From an uncultured Lachnospiraceae bacterium (GTDB lineage Bacteria > Bacillota > Clostridia > Lachnospirales > Lachnospiraceae), in contig CAKRWX010000094.1 in assembly GCA_934418055.1 (NCBI GenBank), forward strand, positions 1-8,354: a DNA stretch of 8,354 nucleotides, read 5' to 3'. Below, piece by piece: positions 1 through 6,320 of the stretch (the first letter of the stretch is position 1; each line of letters opens with the position of its first letter). Under the pieces are notes generated by a model. It saw only the letters and a program-made list of their open reading frames with translations, ran no database searches and was not told the DNA's origin. A program made the position numbers and the translations under genes.

Positions 1-693
1 GTCTACATACAGACCGTATTTTTCTGACCGTTCTGGCATAAGAAAAGACTCTCCTTTTACTTCTGCCAACTTTTCTGCAAGAAAATAGGCTCTGTTTTTC
101 GTGATCTCTTCCAGGAAAGAATTCTGAAGGAGCGGGTACATACTGCCATTTTCCTCGCTGTTTCCGATACTCAGCAATGTCGCCTCCTCTTTCATGGCAA
201 TCCAGTTTCTCTGGTCTGCAAGTGCCTGCTCCTTGGTCTGTGGATCTGCCAATTTGCTGAACCGGTTCCAGAGATCATTCAGTTCTGTATCCCATATCAC
301 ATAAAACCATCTGGATGAAACATTCATCTCTCCTTGGGTTTGTGCTTTTTCCGCCAAAGGCGTATATTTTTGTGTAATCTTCTCGATATTTTCCAACTCT
401 TCCTGCAAAGAATCTGAAATCGATACCATATAATCAATATCTGTTTTAATCTCTTCTGAATAATCATACGTGAAATCGATTTCTAAAGCATCATTCCATT
501 TCTCATCACGATTTTCAGCTTCTGTACTGCTCGGTTGTTCTTCACTTTGATCAGTTTCACTGTCTGCGCTTGTCACTATTTCCGTTCCTGAATCACTGAC
601 AGCTGCTTTATTTTTTCCACAACCGACGCACATTCCAGTCACCAAAATCAACGCTATTCTATAAATATTTTCCCGTATACGCCCTCTCTTCAT
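1..693 (-). CDS. DUF1311/LprI-type lipoprotein, 3' end beyond the window
   Basis: The frame is open from ATG at 693 to the left edge (231 residues seen, no stop), so the C-terminus is missing. Residues 1-25 form a lipoprotein signal: basic start (KRGRIR), short hydrophobic stretch, lipobox ending V-G-C with Cys25 as the predicted lipidated residue. A Ser/Thr/Glu-rich linker follows (about 30-65). Residues 120-210 match the LprI N-terminal (DUF1311) pattern: EMN at 122-124, W-D-T-E-L-N at 134-139, Q-R-N-W-I at 161-165, and a final T-x-x-R-x-x-x-L at 198-205. The usual cysteines of that domain are absent. Some LprI family members inhibit lysozyme; whether this one does is unknown. Its ribosome binding site (GGAGGAAGAG) lies inside the last codons of the FliB-like gene, whose stop is only 2 bases upstream, so translation is probably coupled. 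An extracytoplasmic, membrane-anchored protein is the safe inference. Confidence 0.8.
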   Translation of the reverse strand, partial: MKRGRIRENIYRIALILVTGMCVGCGKNKAAVSDSGTEIVTSADSETDQSEEQPSSTEAENRDEKWNDALEIDFTYDYSEEIKTDIDYMVSISDSLQEELENIEKITQKYTPLAEKAQTQGEMNVSSRWFYVIWDTELNDLWNRFSKLADPQTKEQALADQRNWIAMKEEATLLSIGNSEENGSMYPLLQNSFLEEITKNRAYFLAEKLAEVKGESFLMPERSEKYGLYVD

Positions 694-695
694 TT

Positions 696-1871
696 TTACT
701 CTTCCTCCAGTACACACCCTTCCGGCGCATAATGTTCAAACAGCCAGTCTTCCAGCGCATTTAAATTGTCATCAGAATGTTCCACTTCTCTGGCATATCT
801 CCAGGAAATCTCCTCCACATCCTGCATGGACAAAATTTTTCCGTTCTCCAGCCACCGGACCATCAGAAACTCCTGGATCCAGCGGACAGAAAATAGCGCT
901 AATTCCATTTTGGAACAGACCATATCGTCGTAAACAGCGCCGCAGAAATAGGTATACACGAAAAACATCAAAAGCTGTTCACCCAGGTTCTCCCATTCTT
1001 CTTTGTGGCTGCTGAGACTTCCATACACTTTGTGAAATTCTTCACAGATATGCTGGTAGTGTTCTTCTCCGCCCCCATAAAGCCATTTTTCCGCTCCATC
1101 AAGCACCTGATCCCATTCCGGGCGCAAGCGTTCCAGGCCGCGGAGAACCTGCAGTTCCTCTTTCTGGCGCTCCCATTGATGAAGGGACGCCGCATCCACG
1201 CCTTTTGCAGAAAGGCTCTCTGATACAAATTCCTGCAGCGTATGCTCTTTGTGATGGCGTTCACATTCCCGCAGAAGACCATCAATCTCATACTCCCGCT
1301 GCTCTTCCATACAGATCTGATAGCGCTCCGCAAGCTGTTCCGTTGCCGCCATGCGCAGTGTCAGCGGAAGTGACCGGTCCTGTAAAATGGAAAACAGAAC
1401 ATCCCTGGTATCTTCCAGCTGGGAAAACATCATAAAATCAAAGTCTTCAAAATCATCTTCCGCATCGTCCTCTTCTTCCACAAAATGAACTGGTTCCTTG
1501 CAGGAAAGAATCATTTTTGCCGCTTCTGGACAGGACAGAGAAAGGGACAATTCTCTCAGTCCCTCATATTCTTCCGTATGTCTCGGATACATCCGGCACG
1601 TGCCACAGAGGGCATCCGGCCCCAGTGCCTTGTAAAGATCGCACAGATTTTCCTCATTTAAAAACGCACATCGCCGGTCATTCTGGTAAAAACACTCCTC
1701 TTCCCAGTCAATGGAATTGCGCAGCCGTGTTCCAAACTCGCCCGTTTCCTTCCCATAGCGATCCAGCGATGCTTCATCGATCATGATCTGCCATCCGGCG
1801 CAGCAGGTGTCCGGGCATTTTCCCGCTGTGCAGATAAATTTATCGTAAAAATGTGGTTTTAAGTAACGCAT
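696..1871 (-). CDS. FliB-like flagellin lysine-N-methylase family protein (YkgJ-type cysteine cluster)
   Basis: This 391-residue protein has the hallmark N-terminus of the FliB/YkgJ cysteine-cluster family: C14, C19, C23-C24, then C60, C68, C77, C89, C92 and C114, with the family-like context K-C-P-D-T-C-C-A-G-W at 18-27. In Salmonella, FliB methylates flagellin lysines and needs an iron-sulfur cluster; the conserved cysteines here are likely cluster ligands. The rest is helical without membrane segments, with an acidic stretch at 132-145, so a cytoplasmic protein is expected. No flagellar gene is in the window, and homologues occur in bacteria without flagella, so the substrate is open. The start ATG at 1871 has an AGGAAGGA site that overlaps the stop codon of the LysR gene (12-base gap), and the lipoprotein gene follows after 2 bases: one operon. 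Family assignment is firm, the flagellin role is not. Confidence 0.85.
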   Translation of the reverse strand: MRYLKPHFYDKFICTAGKCPDTCCAGWQIMIDEASLDRYGKETGEFGTRLRNSIDWEEECFYQNDRRCAFLNEENLCDLYKALGPDALCGTCRMYPRHTEEYEGLRELSLSLSCPEAAKMILSCKEPVHFVEEEDDAEDDFEDFDFMMFSQLEDTRDVLFSILQDRSLPLTLRMAATEQLAERYQICMEEQREYEIDGLLRECERHHKEHTLQEFVSESLSAKGVDAASLHQWERQKEELQVLRGLERLRPEWDQVLDGAEKWLYGGGEEHYQHICEEFHKVYGSLSSHKEEWENLGEQLLMFFVYTYFCGAVYDDMVCSKMELALFSVRWIQEFLMVRWLENGKILSMQDVEEISWRYAREVEHSDDNLNALEDWLFEHYAPEGCVLEEE

Positions 1872-1883
1872 TCGTTTTCCTTC

Positions 1884-2735
1884 CTAGCATGACGCCATAA
1901 ATTTTTTCACCATATCCCCAGCATCTGTCCCTTTCAGAAATACCGCATTAAACTCATGAACTCCCGTCAATGGCGGACAGCTAAACTGCGCCAGATTTTC
2001 GTTATCTTTGATCACCGCCTGATATAGGAAACTGATCCCATAATCGTCACTGACCAGGGATTTGATCAGTTCAAAGGAGCTGATGCAGATCTGTTTCCGA
2101 AATGCATCTGTGGTGAATCCAATATTTTCCAATTCCCGCTCAAATATGTTTCTTGTACCGGATCCCTTTTCCCGTAAAATGATACGTTCCGCAAATAATT
2201 CCTCCACGCTTACTTCCCGTCCCGCGAATGGATGATCTTTTGCACATATGCCAATATATGGCTCCTTGCGAAACAGGGTCCAGTCATAGTGCTGCTTATG
2301 GAAAATACCTTCCAGAACCACGAAATCCAACTCACTGCGGTCCAGCCGTTCCAGCAGGCGCTCCGTATTATCGACCAGAAACTCGATCTCATTTTCCGGA
2401 AATGATAAAAAGCGCTTGATATTTGGCAGCAGCACATATTCACCGATGGATTTTGTCGCGCCGATGCGAAGTAGTCTGGTGGGCTGCTGGCACAGCTTTT
2501 CCATTAGCTTTTCTTCGTTATACCGAAGTGTCTGCACGTACTGCTGCAAAATTTCGCCTTCCCTGGTTTTCTGTAACCGTCGGTTGGCATAAGTAAAAAA
2601 AGAAACCCCATATTGATTCTCTAAGGACTGGATATGTTTGCTGACCGCAGGCTGGGATAAATGTAACTTTTCTGCGGCCCGTCCATAATGCATGGTATCG
2701 CAGAGTGTCAGAAATGATTCCAGGCGCTGTTCCAT
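1884..2735 (-). CDS. LysR-family transcriptional regulator
   Basis: The 283-residue protein has LysR architecture. The N-terminal winged helix-turn-helix spans about residues 1-60 (F-L-T-L-C-D-T at 8-14, A-A-E-K-L-H-L-S-Q-P-A-V-S-K-H-I at 20-35, then L-E at 38-39), a linker helix follows at about 58-85, and an effector-binding domain from about 88 begins L-L-R-I-G-A-T and contains the R-E-K-G-S-G-T-R motif typical of the CysB/CbbR/YeiE-like branch. The start at 2735 has a good GGAGG site 6 bases upstream. It is divergent from a YeiH-type exporter and leads the operon with the FliB-like and lipoprotein genes. In enterobacteria the LysR protein YeiE sits beside yeiH and has been linked to sulfite response, so this is a plausible functional counterpart, but orthology cannot be shown from the sequence alone. 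Autoregulation is likely, as is usual for divergent LysR genes. Confidence 0.92.
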   Translation of the reverse strand: MEQRLESFLTLCDTMHYGRAAEKLHLSQPAVSKHIQSLENQYGVSFFTYANRRLQKTREGEILQQYVQTLRYNEEKLMEKLCQQPTRLLRIGATKSIGEYVLLPNIKRFLSFPENEIEFLVDNTERLLERLDRSELDFVVLEGIFHKQHYDWTLFRKEPYIGICAKDHPFAGREVSVEELFAERIILREKGSGTRNIFERELENIGFTTDAFRKQICISSFELIKSLVSDDYGISFLYQAVIKDNENLAQFSCPPLTGVHEFNAVFLKGTDAGDMVKKFMASC

Positions 2736-2766
2736 GTTGTTCCTCCATTGATAACAAATCAGAATT

Positions 2767-2804
2767 GATTCATAACTTATTATGCGTTTATCTTATCATG
2801 AATC
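2767..2804. promoter_or_regulatory. Candidate LysR operator in the divergent intergenic region
   Basis: Two nested dyads lie between the LysR gene and the exporter gene. The outer arms are GATTCAT (2767-2773) and ATGAATC (2798-2804). The inner one is CATAA-CTTA-TTATG (2771-2784), which contains an A/T-rich interrupted palindrome like LysR recognition sites. The position, just upstream of and overlapping the weak -35 of the exporter promoter, suits a LysR activator that also represses its own gene. No binding has been shown. Confidence 0.5.
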
Positions 2805-2815
2805 CGGTATAAAAT
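2787..2815 (+). promoter_or_regulatory. Probable promoter of the YeiH-family gene
   Basis: A -10 like TAAAAT (2810-2815) is preceded at 17 bases by a poor -35, TTTATC (2787-2792). A weak -35 next to a dyad is what an activator-dependent LysR-controlled promoter would look like. An alternative -10 reading, TATAAA at 2808-2813, gives shorter spacing. No convincing promoter for the opposite LysR gene could be assigned. Confidence 0.4.
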
Positions 2816-2851
2816 AAAGCAGAAATGTAAAACGAAAGGAACTTAAGACAA

Positions 2852-3892
2852 ATGATGAAAAAAATCTCTGCTTTACTCCCAGGAGCTGTTCTGGCGCTTG
2901 GAATCGCTGTCATTGCAAAATTAGCAGAAACCTTAGAAAACAACGCCGGACTGCATCTGATCGGCGCGTCTGTCATCGCCCTGTTTATCGGCATGGCTGT
3001 CAATGCATTTTGGAAACCAACTCCGACCACTGCACCTGGAATTAAGTTTACTTCCAAAAAGATCCTGAAATTCGCCATCATCCTTCTGGGAGCCAGTTTA
3101 AATATCCGCACGGTACTGACCGTTGGCAGATTTTCCCTGACCGTCATGGTCTTCACCCTGGCAACCTGCTTTGGACTTGGCGCGCTGATCGGCAAAGCCT
3201 TGGGCTTAAACTGGAAGACCAGCAGCCTGATCAATGCAGGAACCGGCATCTGCGGCGGATCCGCCATTGCTGCCATTGCGCCGGTGATCGAAGCTGACGA
3301 TATGGATATCGCCTATGGAATGTCCGCTACTTTTCTTTTTGATACGGTTATGATCGTGGTGTTTCCACTGCTTGGCCGGTGGCTGGGACTTTCCGACGCC
3401 GCATTCGGTCTGTGGGCCGGAACTGCAGTCAATGATACCTCCAGCGTTGTGGCAACTGGTTACGCCTTCAGCGAAGCAGCCGGAGATTTCGCAACCATGG
3501 TCAAGCTGACCAGAACTTTGGCGATTATTCCTGCGGTGTTGTCATTTGCAGCCATCAATCTGCACCTGAAAAAGAAACAGAAGTCCCAGGCTGATGGCGT
3601 CAAAGTCCGCATCCGCTCCATTTTCCCATGGTTCATCCTCGGATTTCTCGCCATGTCCATGCTGACCAGCCTGGGACTTTTACCAGCCGGACTGGTTTCT
3701 GGTCTAAAAAGCATCAGCAAATTTCTGATGGTTGCAGCTCTGGCAGCCATTGGTCTGAATACCAACTTCAAATCCTTATGCCGCTCCGGCGCAAAACCGA
3801 TGCTTCATGGGTTTATTATTTCGGCGCTGGTAGTGCTGGTGGCTATTGGGGTTGAATATGTGATTGGGATTGCGCCTTATGGGACGCTCTAA
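2852..3892 (+). CDS. YeiH-family putative sulfate/sulfite exporter, integral membrane protein
   Basis: The 346-residue protein has the size and signatures of the YeiH/PSE family (Pfam PF03601, conserved hypothetical 698). Hydrophobic helices fill most of its length, starting at about 8-26, 36-54, 70-85 and 94-113. The conserved glycine-rich core N-A-G-T-G-I-C-G-G-S-A-I-A-A lies at 128-141, the second motif W-A-G-T-A-V-N-D-T-S-S-V-V-A at 188-201, followed by K-L-T-R at 218-221. A basic cytoplasmic loop (K-K-K-Q-K) is at 240-244. The family is named as putative sulfate exporter; transport by this protein is not established, and sulfite is an alternative suggested by the role of the neighbouring regulator in enterobacteria. 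The start is ATG 2852, with AAAGGA 11 bases upstream; the next codon is also ATG and could serve. No clear terminator follows its stop before the next promoter at 3921. Confidence 0.9.
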   Translation: MMKKISALLPGAVLALGIAVIAKLAETLENNAGLHLIGASVIALFIGMAVNAFWKPTPTTAPGIKFTSKKILKFAIILLGASLNIRTVLTVGRFSLTVMVFTLATCFGLGALIGKALGLNWKTSSLINAGTGICGGSAIAAIAPVIEADDMDIAYGMSATFLFDTVMIVVFPLLGRWLGLSDAAFGLWAGTAVNDTSSVVATGYAFSEAAGDFATMVKLTRTLAIIPAVLSFAAINLHLKKKQKSQADGVKVRIRSIFPWFILGFLAMSMLTSLGLLPAGLVSGLKSISKFLMVAALAAIGLNTNFKSLCRSGAKPMLHGFIISALVVLVAIGVEYVIGIAPYGTL

Positions 3893-3920
3893 GACAGTTT
3901 TTAAACAAACATGATTTTCC

Positions 3921-3949
3921 TTGACATATTTTTCGTCATTCCATATAAT
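3921..3949 (+). promoter_or_regulatory. Consensus sigma-70/A promoter of the structured RNA
   Basis: TTGACA (3921-3926) and TATAAT (3944-3949) are both perfect consensus hexamers separated by exactly 17 bases. Transcription should begin near 3956. The -35 is only 29 bases after the exporter stop, so this is an independent strong promoter for what follows, not part of the exporter gene. Confidence 0.9.
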
Positions 3950-3955
3950 AATCGT

Positions 3956-4127
3956 ACAAGATAGACAACGGCGTGTGTCTATCCAAGCGCTGAAGCATAA
4001 CAGCGTACCGGAAAGCCTTGTTATGCAGAGCTTTCGAGAGGGGTTGGGCAGCGAAACCTCAAACCGGAGTAGGCATTAGCCGAAAGAAAATGCCATTACC
4101 GTCCTGCATAAGCAGGGCGGTTTTCTT
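3956..4127 (+). ncRNA. Structured RNA of unidentified class with its own promoter and terminator
   Basis: No reading frame of note lies here, yet the stretch is dense in complementary segments. P1: GATAGACA/TGTCTATC (3960-3967 with 3976-3983). P2: CGCTG/CAGCG (3988-3992 with 4001-4005). P3: GAAAGC/GCTTTC (4011-4016 with 4030-4035). The loop of P2 holds GCATAA (3995-4000) and the loop of P3 holds its complement TTATGC (4021-4026), so the two can form a kissing pair or, extended to 8 bp, a competing long-range helix. P4: GAGG...TT with AACCTC (4038-4045 with 4055-4060). P6: GGCATT/AATGCC (4072-4077 with 4089-4094). P7 is the terminator. The unpaired stretches, such as GGGCAGCGA near 4046-4054, could be conserved cores. 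It could be a free-standing small RNA, a leader controlling the downstream nuclease-like gene, or an antitoxin RNA. I do not recognise a known riboswitch, T-box, 6S, SRP, tmRNA or RNase P core; the raiA-motif class of Bacillota is a candidate I could not confirm. Confidence 0.75.
4099..4127 (+). terminator. Intrinsic terminator at the end of the structured RNA
   Basis: CCGTCCTGC (4099-4107) pairs with GCAGGGCGG (4112-4120) in a 9-bp stem with one G-U pair and an ATAA loop, followed by TTTTCTT. It sits only about 10 bases before the ribosome binding site of the next gene, so expression of that gene from the upstream promoter would depend on read-through. Confidence 0.85.
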
Positions 4128-4129
4128 AT

Positions 4130-4134
4130 AGGAG
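4130..4134 (+). promoter_or_regulatory. Ribosome binding site of the PBECR4-like gene
   Basis: AGGAG lies 6 bases before ATG 4141. It supports this start and shows that the frame after the terminator is, or was, a real gene. Confidence 0.75.
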
Positions 4135-4140
4135 ATTTTT

Positions 4141-4582
4141 ATGGATCATCTTCAATCATGTGCAAAAGCATTTGAACATCTACTTGACTTTCAATATCAT
4201 ATCATCATCGGACGAAAAGGAAAATCTGTTGAATTAAATATCCTTTTTGATCCAACGGAGATCGAACCATTTATTCAAATTGAAAATTTTCTTGACAGTA
4301 ACAAACTGATCTTTCGATACAATCAAAAATTGCAGACATTTTCTCTAATTGAAGCAGAATATCTTCTCTCCACGCCTTATGAAAACACGGATATTTACAT
4401 ATTTCTTGATCGCCAGAAAGAACCCGGCCATTTTTTTCTGCCGTTCCTTTTTTCAAAAAGAAGAAAAGGATTATACAAAAGGACAAGCCATTTATACACT
4501 TCTCAAAAAAGAGAAAATAAATCTTCGTACAGAAGAAAAAATGATACAGTACGATCGCCTCACACCCAAGTCAAGCTTCTGA
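4141..4582 (+). pseudogene. PBECR4-like nuclease-domain gene, frameshifted and apparently internally deleted
   Basis: From ATG 4141 the frame encodes 99 residues (key parts: I-G-R-K-G-K-S-V-E at 23-31, L-D-S-N-K-L-I-F-R-Y at 51-60, F-S-L-I-E-A-E-Y-L-L at 67-76, I-Y-I-F-L-D at 85-90). At a run of seven T (4431-4437) the similarity moves to the next frame, which gives C-R-S-F-F, Y-T-K-G-Q, Y-T-L-L-K-K-E-K and Q-Y-D-R-L-T-P and ends at TGA 4582. Removing one T joins both parts into 146 residues. From memory of the family, this is the PBECR4 domain, a predicted RNase-like toxin domain of Bacillota phages and conjugative elements, usually nearer 200 residues. The stretch normally lying between the first strand pair (ending F-D-P-T-E at 36-40) and E-P-F-I-Q-I-E-N (42-49), which contains conserved histidines, seems missing. 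The region is clearly more AT-rich than its flanks, suggesting acquisition. The unshifted frame runs on to 4731 but there it is only antisense to the next gene. Confidence 0.7.
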
Positions 4583-4601
4583 TACATTCAACAAAGTACC
4601 A

Positions 4602-6023
4602 TCATTCCCCTTCATCCGGAAGTACCTGCAATGCATTCTGCACGGTAGTAAACACCCGACCATTCATCACTCCGCCCTGTTTTCTGCTCTGGGCCGCGGA
4701 CCGGACTGGATATTGCACAAGGGTATTCTGATGAGTATAGTTTAACCAGGAATCAATCCACCAGTCGCTCTCTTTTTCCCTGATTTCATAAGCCACGTAT
4801 CCACGGCAGTGTTCTCCGCGCCGCGGCATGGAAAATTCTGCAAAAACGCTGCTATTCTCCATCACATCATAAAATGGAAAACCATCTCTGGTGTTGTAGG
4901 TTTCATTCTGTAAGACAGCGTAATCTGCCGCGTAAGATGTCCCATTCTTATCGTAGAGAACCTGTCCGGTAAATCCTTCTTTTACGATCCAGCCACTGTT
5001 CTGCCCACTATATACCTGATAGATCTGTAAGCTCTCGGTTCCATGGAAACCTGTGTCTTCATTCCATAAGAAATGATGGATCACCTTCCACTGGCCTTCC
5101 TGTTCCAGTTCTACCGCTGCTCCGCTCAATTTCAGTTCTTTCTGCGGGTATTCCTTAGAATACTGGGTATAACCTTCTGTTCCGCTGATGATATCTACCC
5201 CATCATTCATCGGATAATCATCCCGCTCTACTAACACCTGTCTAGCATTTTTACAATCCAACAGATCTTCTTCCGTCAGGTCATCCAGGATATCTTCCGG
5301 TAATCCCAGGGACAGCAGATGGTTTTTGATTTCTTCACTGGCCGGATTCTGTGACTCTTTTACGGCTGTCCACTCCATATGGTAGGAATCCAAGAAAAGA
5401 TAAGCACTGAAAAGCCCTGCAATCGTAAAAATCACTGCACATCCCACACATTTTCCATTAGAGATCCGCACCGTTTGTTCCTCCAGAATATATCCGGCTT
5501 CTTCCAGTTTCTCCGCGATGTGCTTTAATTCCACCAGGATTCCAATATAAGCAACAAGGATGATCAAAGCCAATATCAGTCCCTGATAATTCCATGCAGC
5601 AAGCGCCGCCACGACCACATACCAGATCAAAATATGAAGCAAAACCTCATGATTGATGTTCACATCCCGCTTTTCTAATTCCGCCCGCATTCCAAAATAG
5701 AAACAAACCACAAGAACGATCGGCAGAATTCCGCCACAGAATGCGATCACTTTCCAGACGTAAGATGCATAGATTTCTTCATGTCCCAGCACTGCCCCAA
5801 GTACGATAGACACGATCGTAATCACGACCTTTAGCCCCGCACCGGCATAACCAATCCGAAACCACTGATTTTCTCGCCTCAACTTCCGAAACCCGGTAAA
5901 TACCAAAAGGACTCCGATGAATGGGAGAATCTGATTTAAAAATAGGAAATTTAATGTGATTCCCACAAAGCCCATTCCGATCAGGATATTCTCATATGTC
6001 TGTTTCCAGAGACTCTCTTTCAT
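4602..6023 (-). CDS. Membrane protein of unknown function, seven helices plus C-terminal domain
   Basis: This 473-residue protein is not recognised as a named family. The N-terminal half has about seven hydrophobic helices (about 11-28, 31-46, 60-80, 91-111, 127-145, 147-165, 195-213). The C-terminal half, from about 214, is soluble and probably lies outside the membrane. It begins with a helical acidic segment containing L-G-L-P-E-D-I-L-D-D-L (239-249) and L-L-D-C-K-N-A (254-260), and continues with a Tyr/Trp-rich, likely beta-rich part that repeats short polar strands (W-K-V-I-H-H-F at 312-318, G-W-I-V-K-E-G at 344-350). The start at 6023 has a strong GAGGGAGGGG site. It is the last gene of a three-gene operon after a 51-base gap and faces the PBECR4-like remnant tail to tail across 19 bases. 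A sensor, transport accessory or envelope-stress role would be guesswork. Confidence 0.8.
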   Translation of the reverse strand: MKESLWKQTYENILIGMGFVGITLNFLFLNQILPFIGVLLVFTGFRKLRRENQWFRIGYAGAGLKVVITIVSIVLGAVLGHEEIYASYVWKVIAFCGGILPIVLVVCFYFGMRAELEKRDVNINHEVLLHILIWYVVVAALAAWNYQGLILALIILVAYIGILVELKHIAEKLEEAGYILEEQTVRISNGKCVGCAVIFTIAGLFSAYLFLDSYHMEWTAVKESQNPASEEIKNHLLSLGLPEDILDDLTEEDLLDCKNARQVLVERDDYPMNDGVDIISGTEGYTQYSKEYPQKELKLSGAAVELEQEGQWKVIHHFLWNEDTGFHGTESLQIYQVYSGQNSGWIVKEGFTGQVLYDKNGTSYAADYAVLQNETYNTRDGFPFYDVMENSSVFAEFSMPRRGEHCRGYVAYEIREKESDWWIDSWLNYTHQNTLVQYPVRSAAQSRKQGGVMNGRVFTTVQNALQVLPDEGE

Positions 6024-6074
6024 GTAACCCCTCCCTCATACGTTTCCTTTCCTAGCTATCCAATTTCTGATTGT

Positions 6075-6320
6075 TTAACCATGAATCAAAAAATATAAAT
6101 TCACACAAATCAGTGCCGCCGCAATTCCTATAAACGCAGAATACACAATTTTACTTCCTTTTGAATCGGCCTGCTTGATGCAAAAGAAAAGGTATACTAT
6201 CCATGCAAAATAGGCAACAAACAGCAACCCACTTTTATAAAAAATTGCAGCGAGAAAAAACAATGTATTAACAATTTTCATTCCCTTTTCAGAAAAAAGT
6301 AATTCCTTCATTTTACGCAT
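6075..6320 (-). CDS. Small three-helix membrane protein of unknown function
   Basis: The 81-residue protein has three predicted membrane helices (about 15-28, 31-48, 58-78) with short basic loops (K-Q-A-D-S-K-G-S-K at 49-57) and no recognisable domain. Its start at 6320 lies 13 bases inside the end of the DUF2812 gene and has a GGGGAGG site at the right distance. A second ATG (6311) would give an ATGA overlap with the stop of the DUF2812 gene, but it is too far from the site. The overlap indicates translational coupling, and the protein may be a partner subunit of its larger membrane-protein neighbours. Confidence 0.75.
   Translation of the reverse strand: MRKMKELLFSEKGMKIVNTLFFLAAIFYKSGLLFVAYFAWIVYLFFCIKQADSKGSKIVYSAFIGIAAALICVNLYFLIHG

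Noticed and set aside
968..1786. Several open frames on both strands within the FliB-like gene
   Set aside because: Composition is that of shifted frames, with no plausible start sites; the cysteine-cluster protein explains the region.
2788..3276. Long open frame antisense to the YeiH-family gene
   Set aside because: It is Pro/Ala/Met-rich with no family resemblance or ribosome binding site and mirrors the codon pattern of the real gene.
3893..3920. Terminator for the YeiH-family gene
   Set aside because: A short T run is present at 3898-3902 but no stem precedes it.
3956..4127. Known riboswitch, T-box or type III antitoxin repeats in the structured RNA
   Set aside because: No T-box core, no familiar ligand-binding core (TPP, SAM, cobalamin, FMN, purine, c-di-GMP), and no tandem repeats were found by eye; a covariance search could still change this.
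4438..4731. Continuation of the 4141 frame to 4731 (196 residues in total)
   Set aside because: After the T run this frame loses family resemblance and runs antisense through the 3' end of the 473-residue protein gene; the true continuation is the frame ending at 4582.
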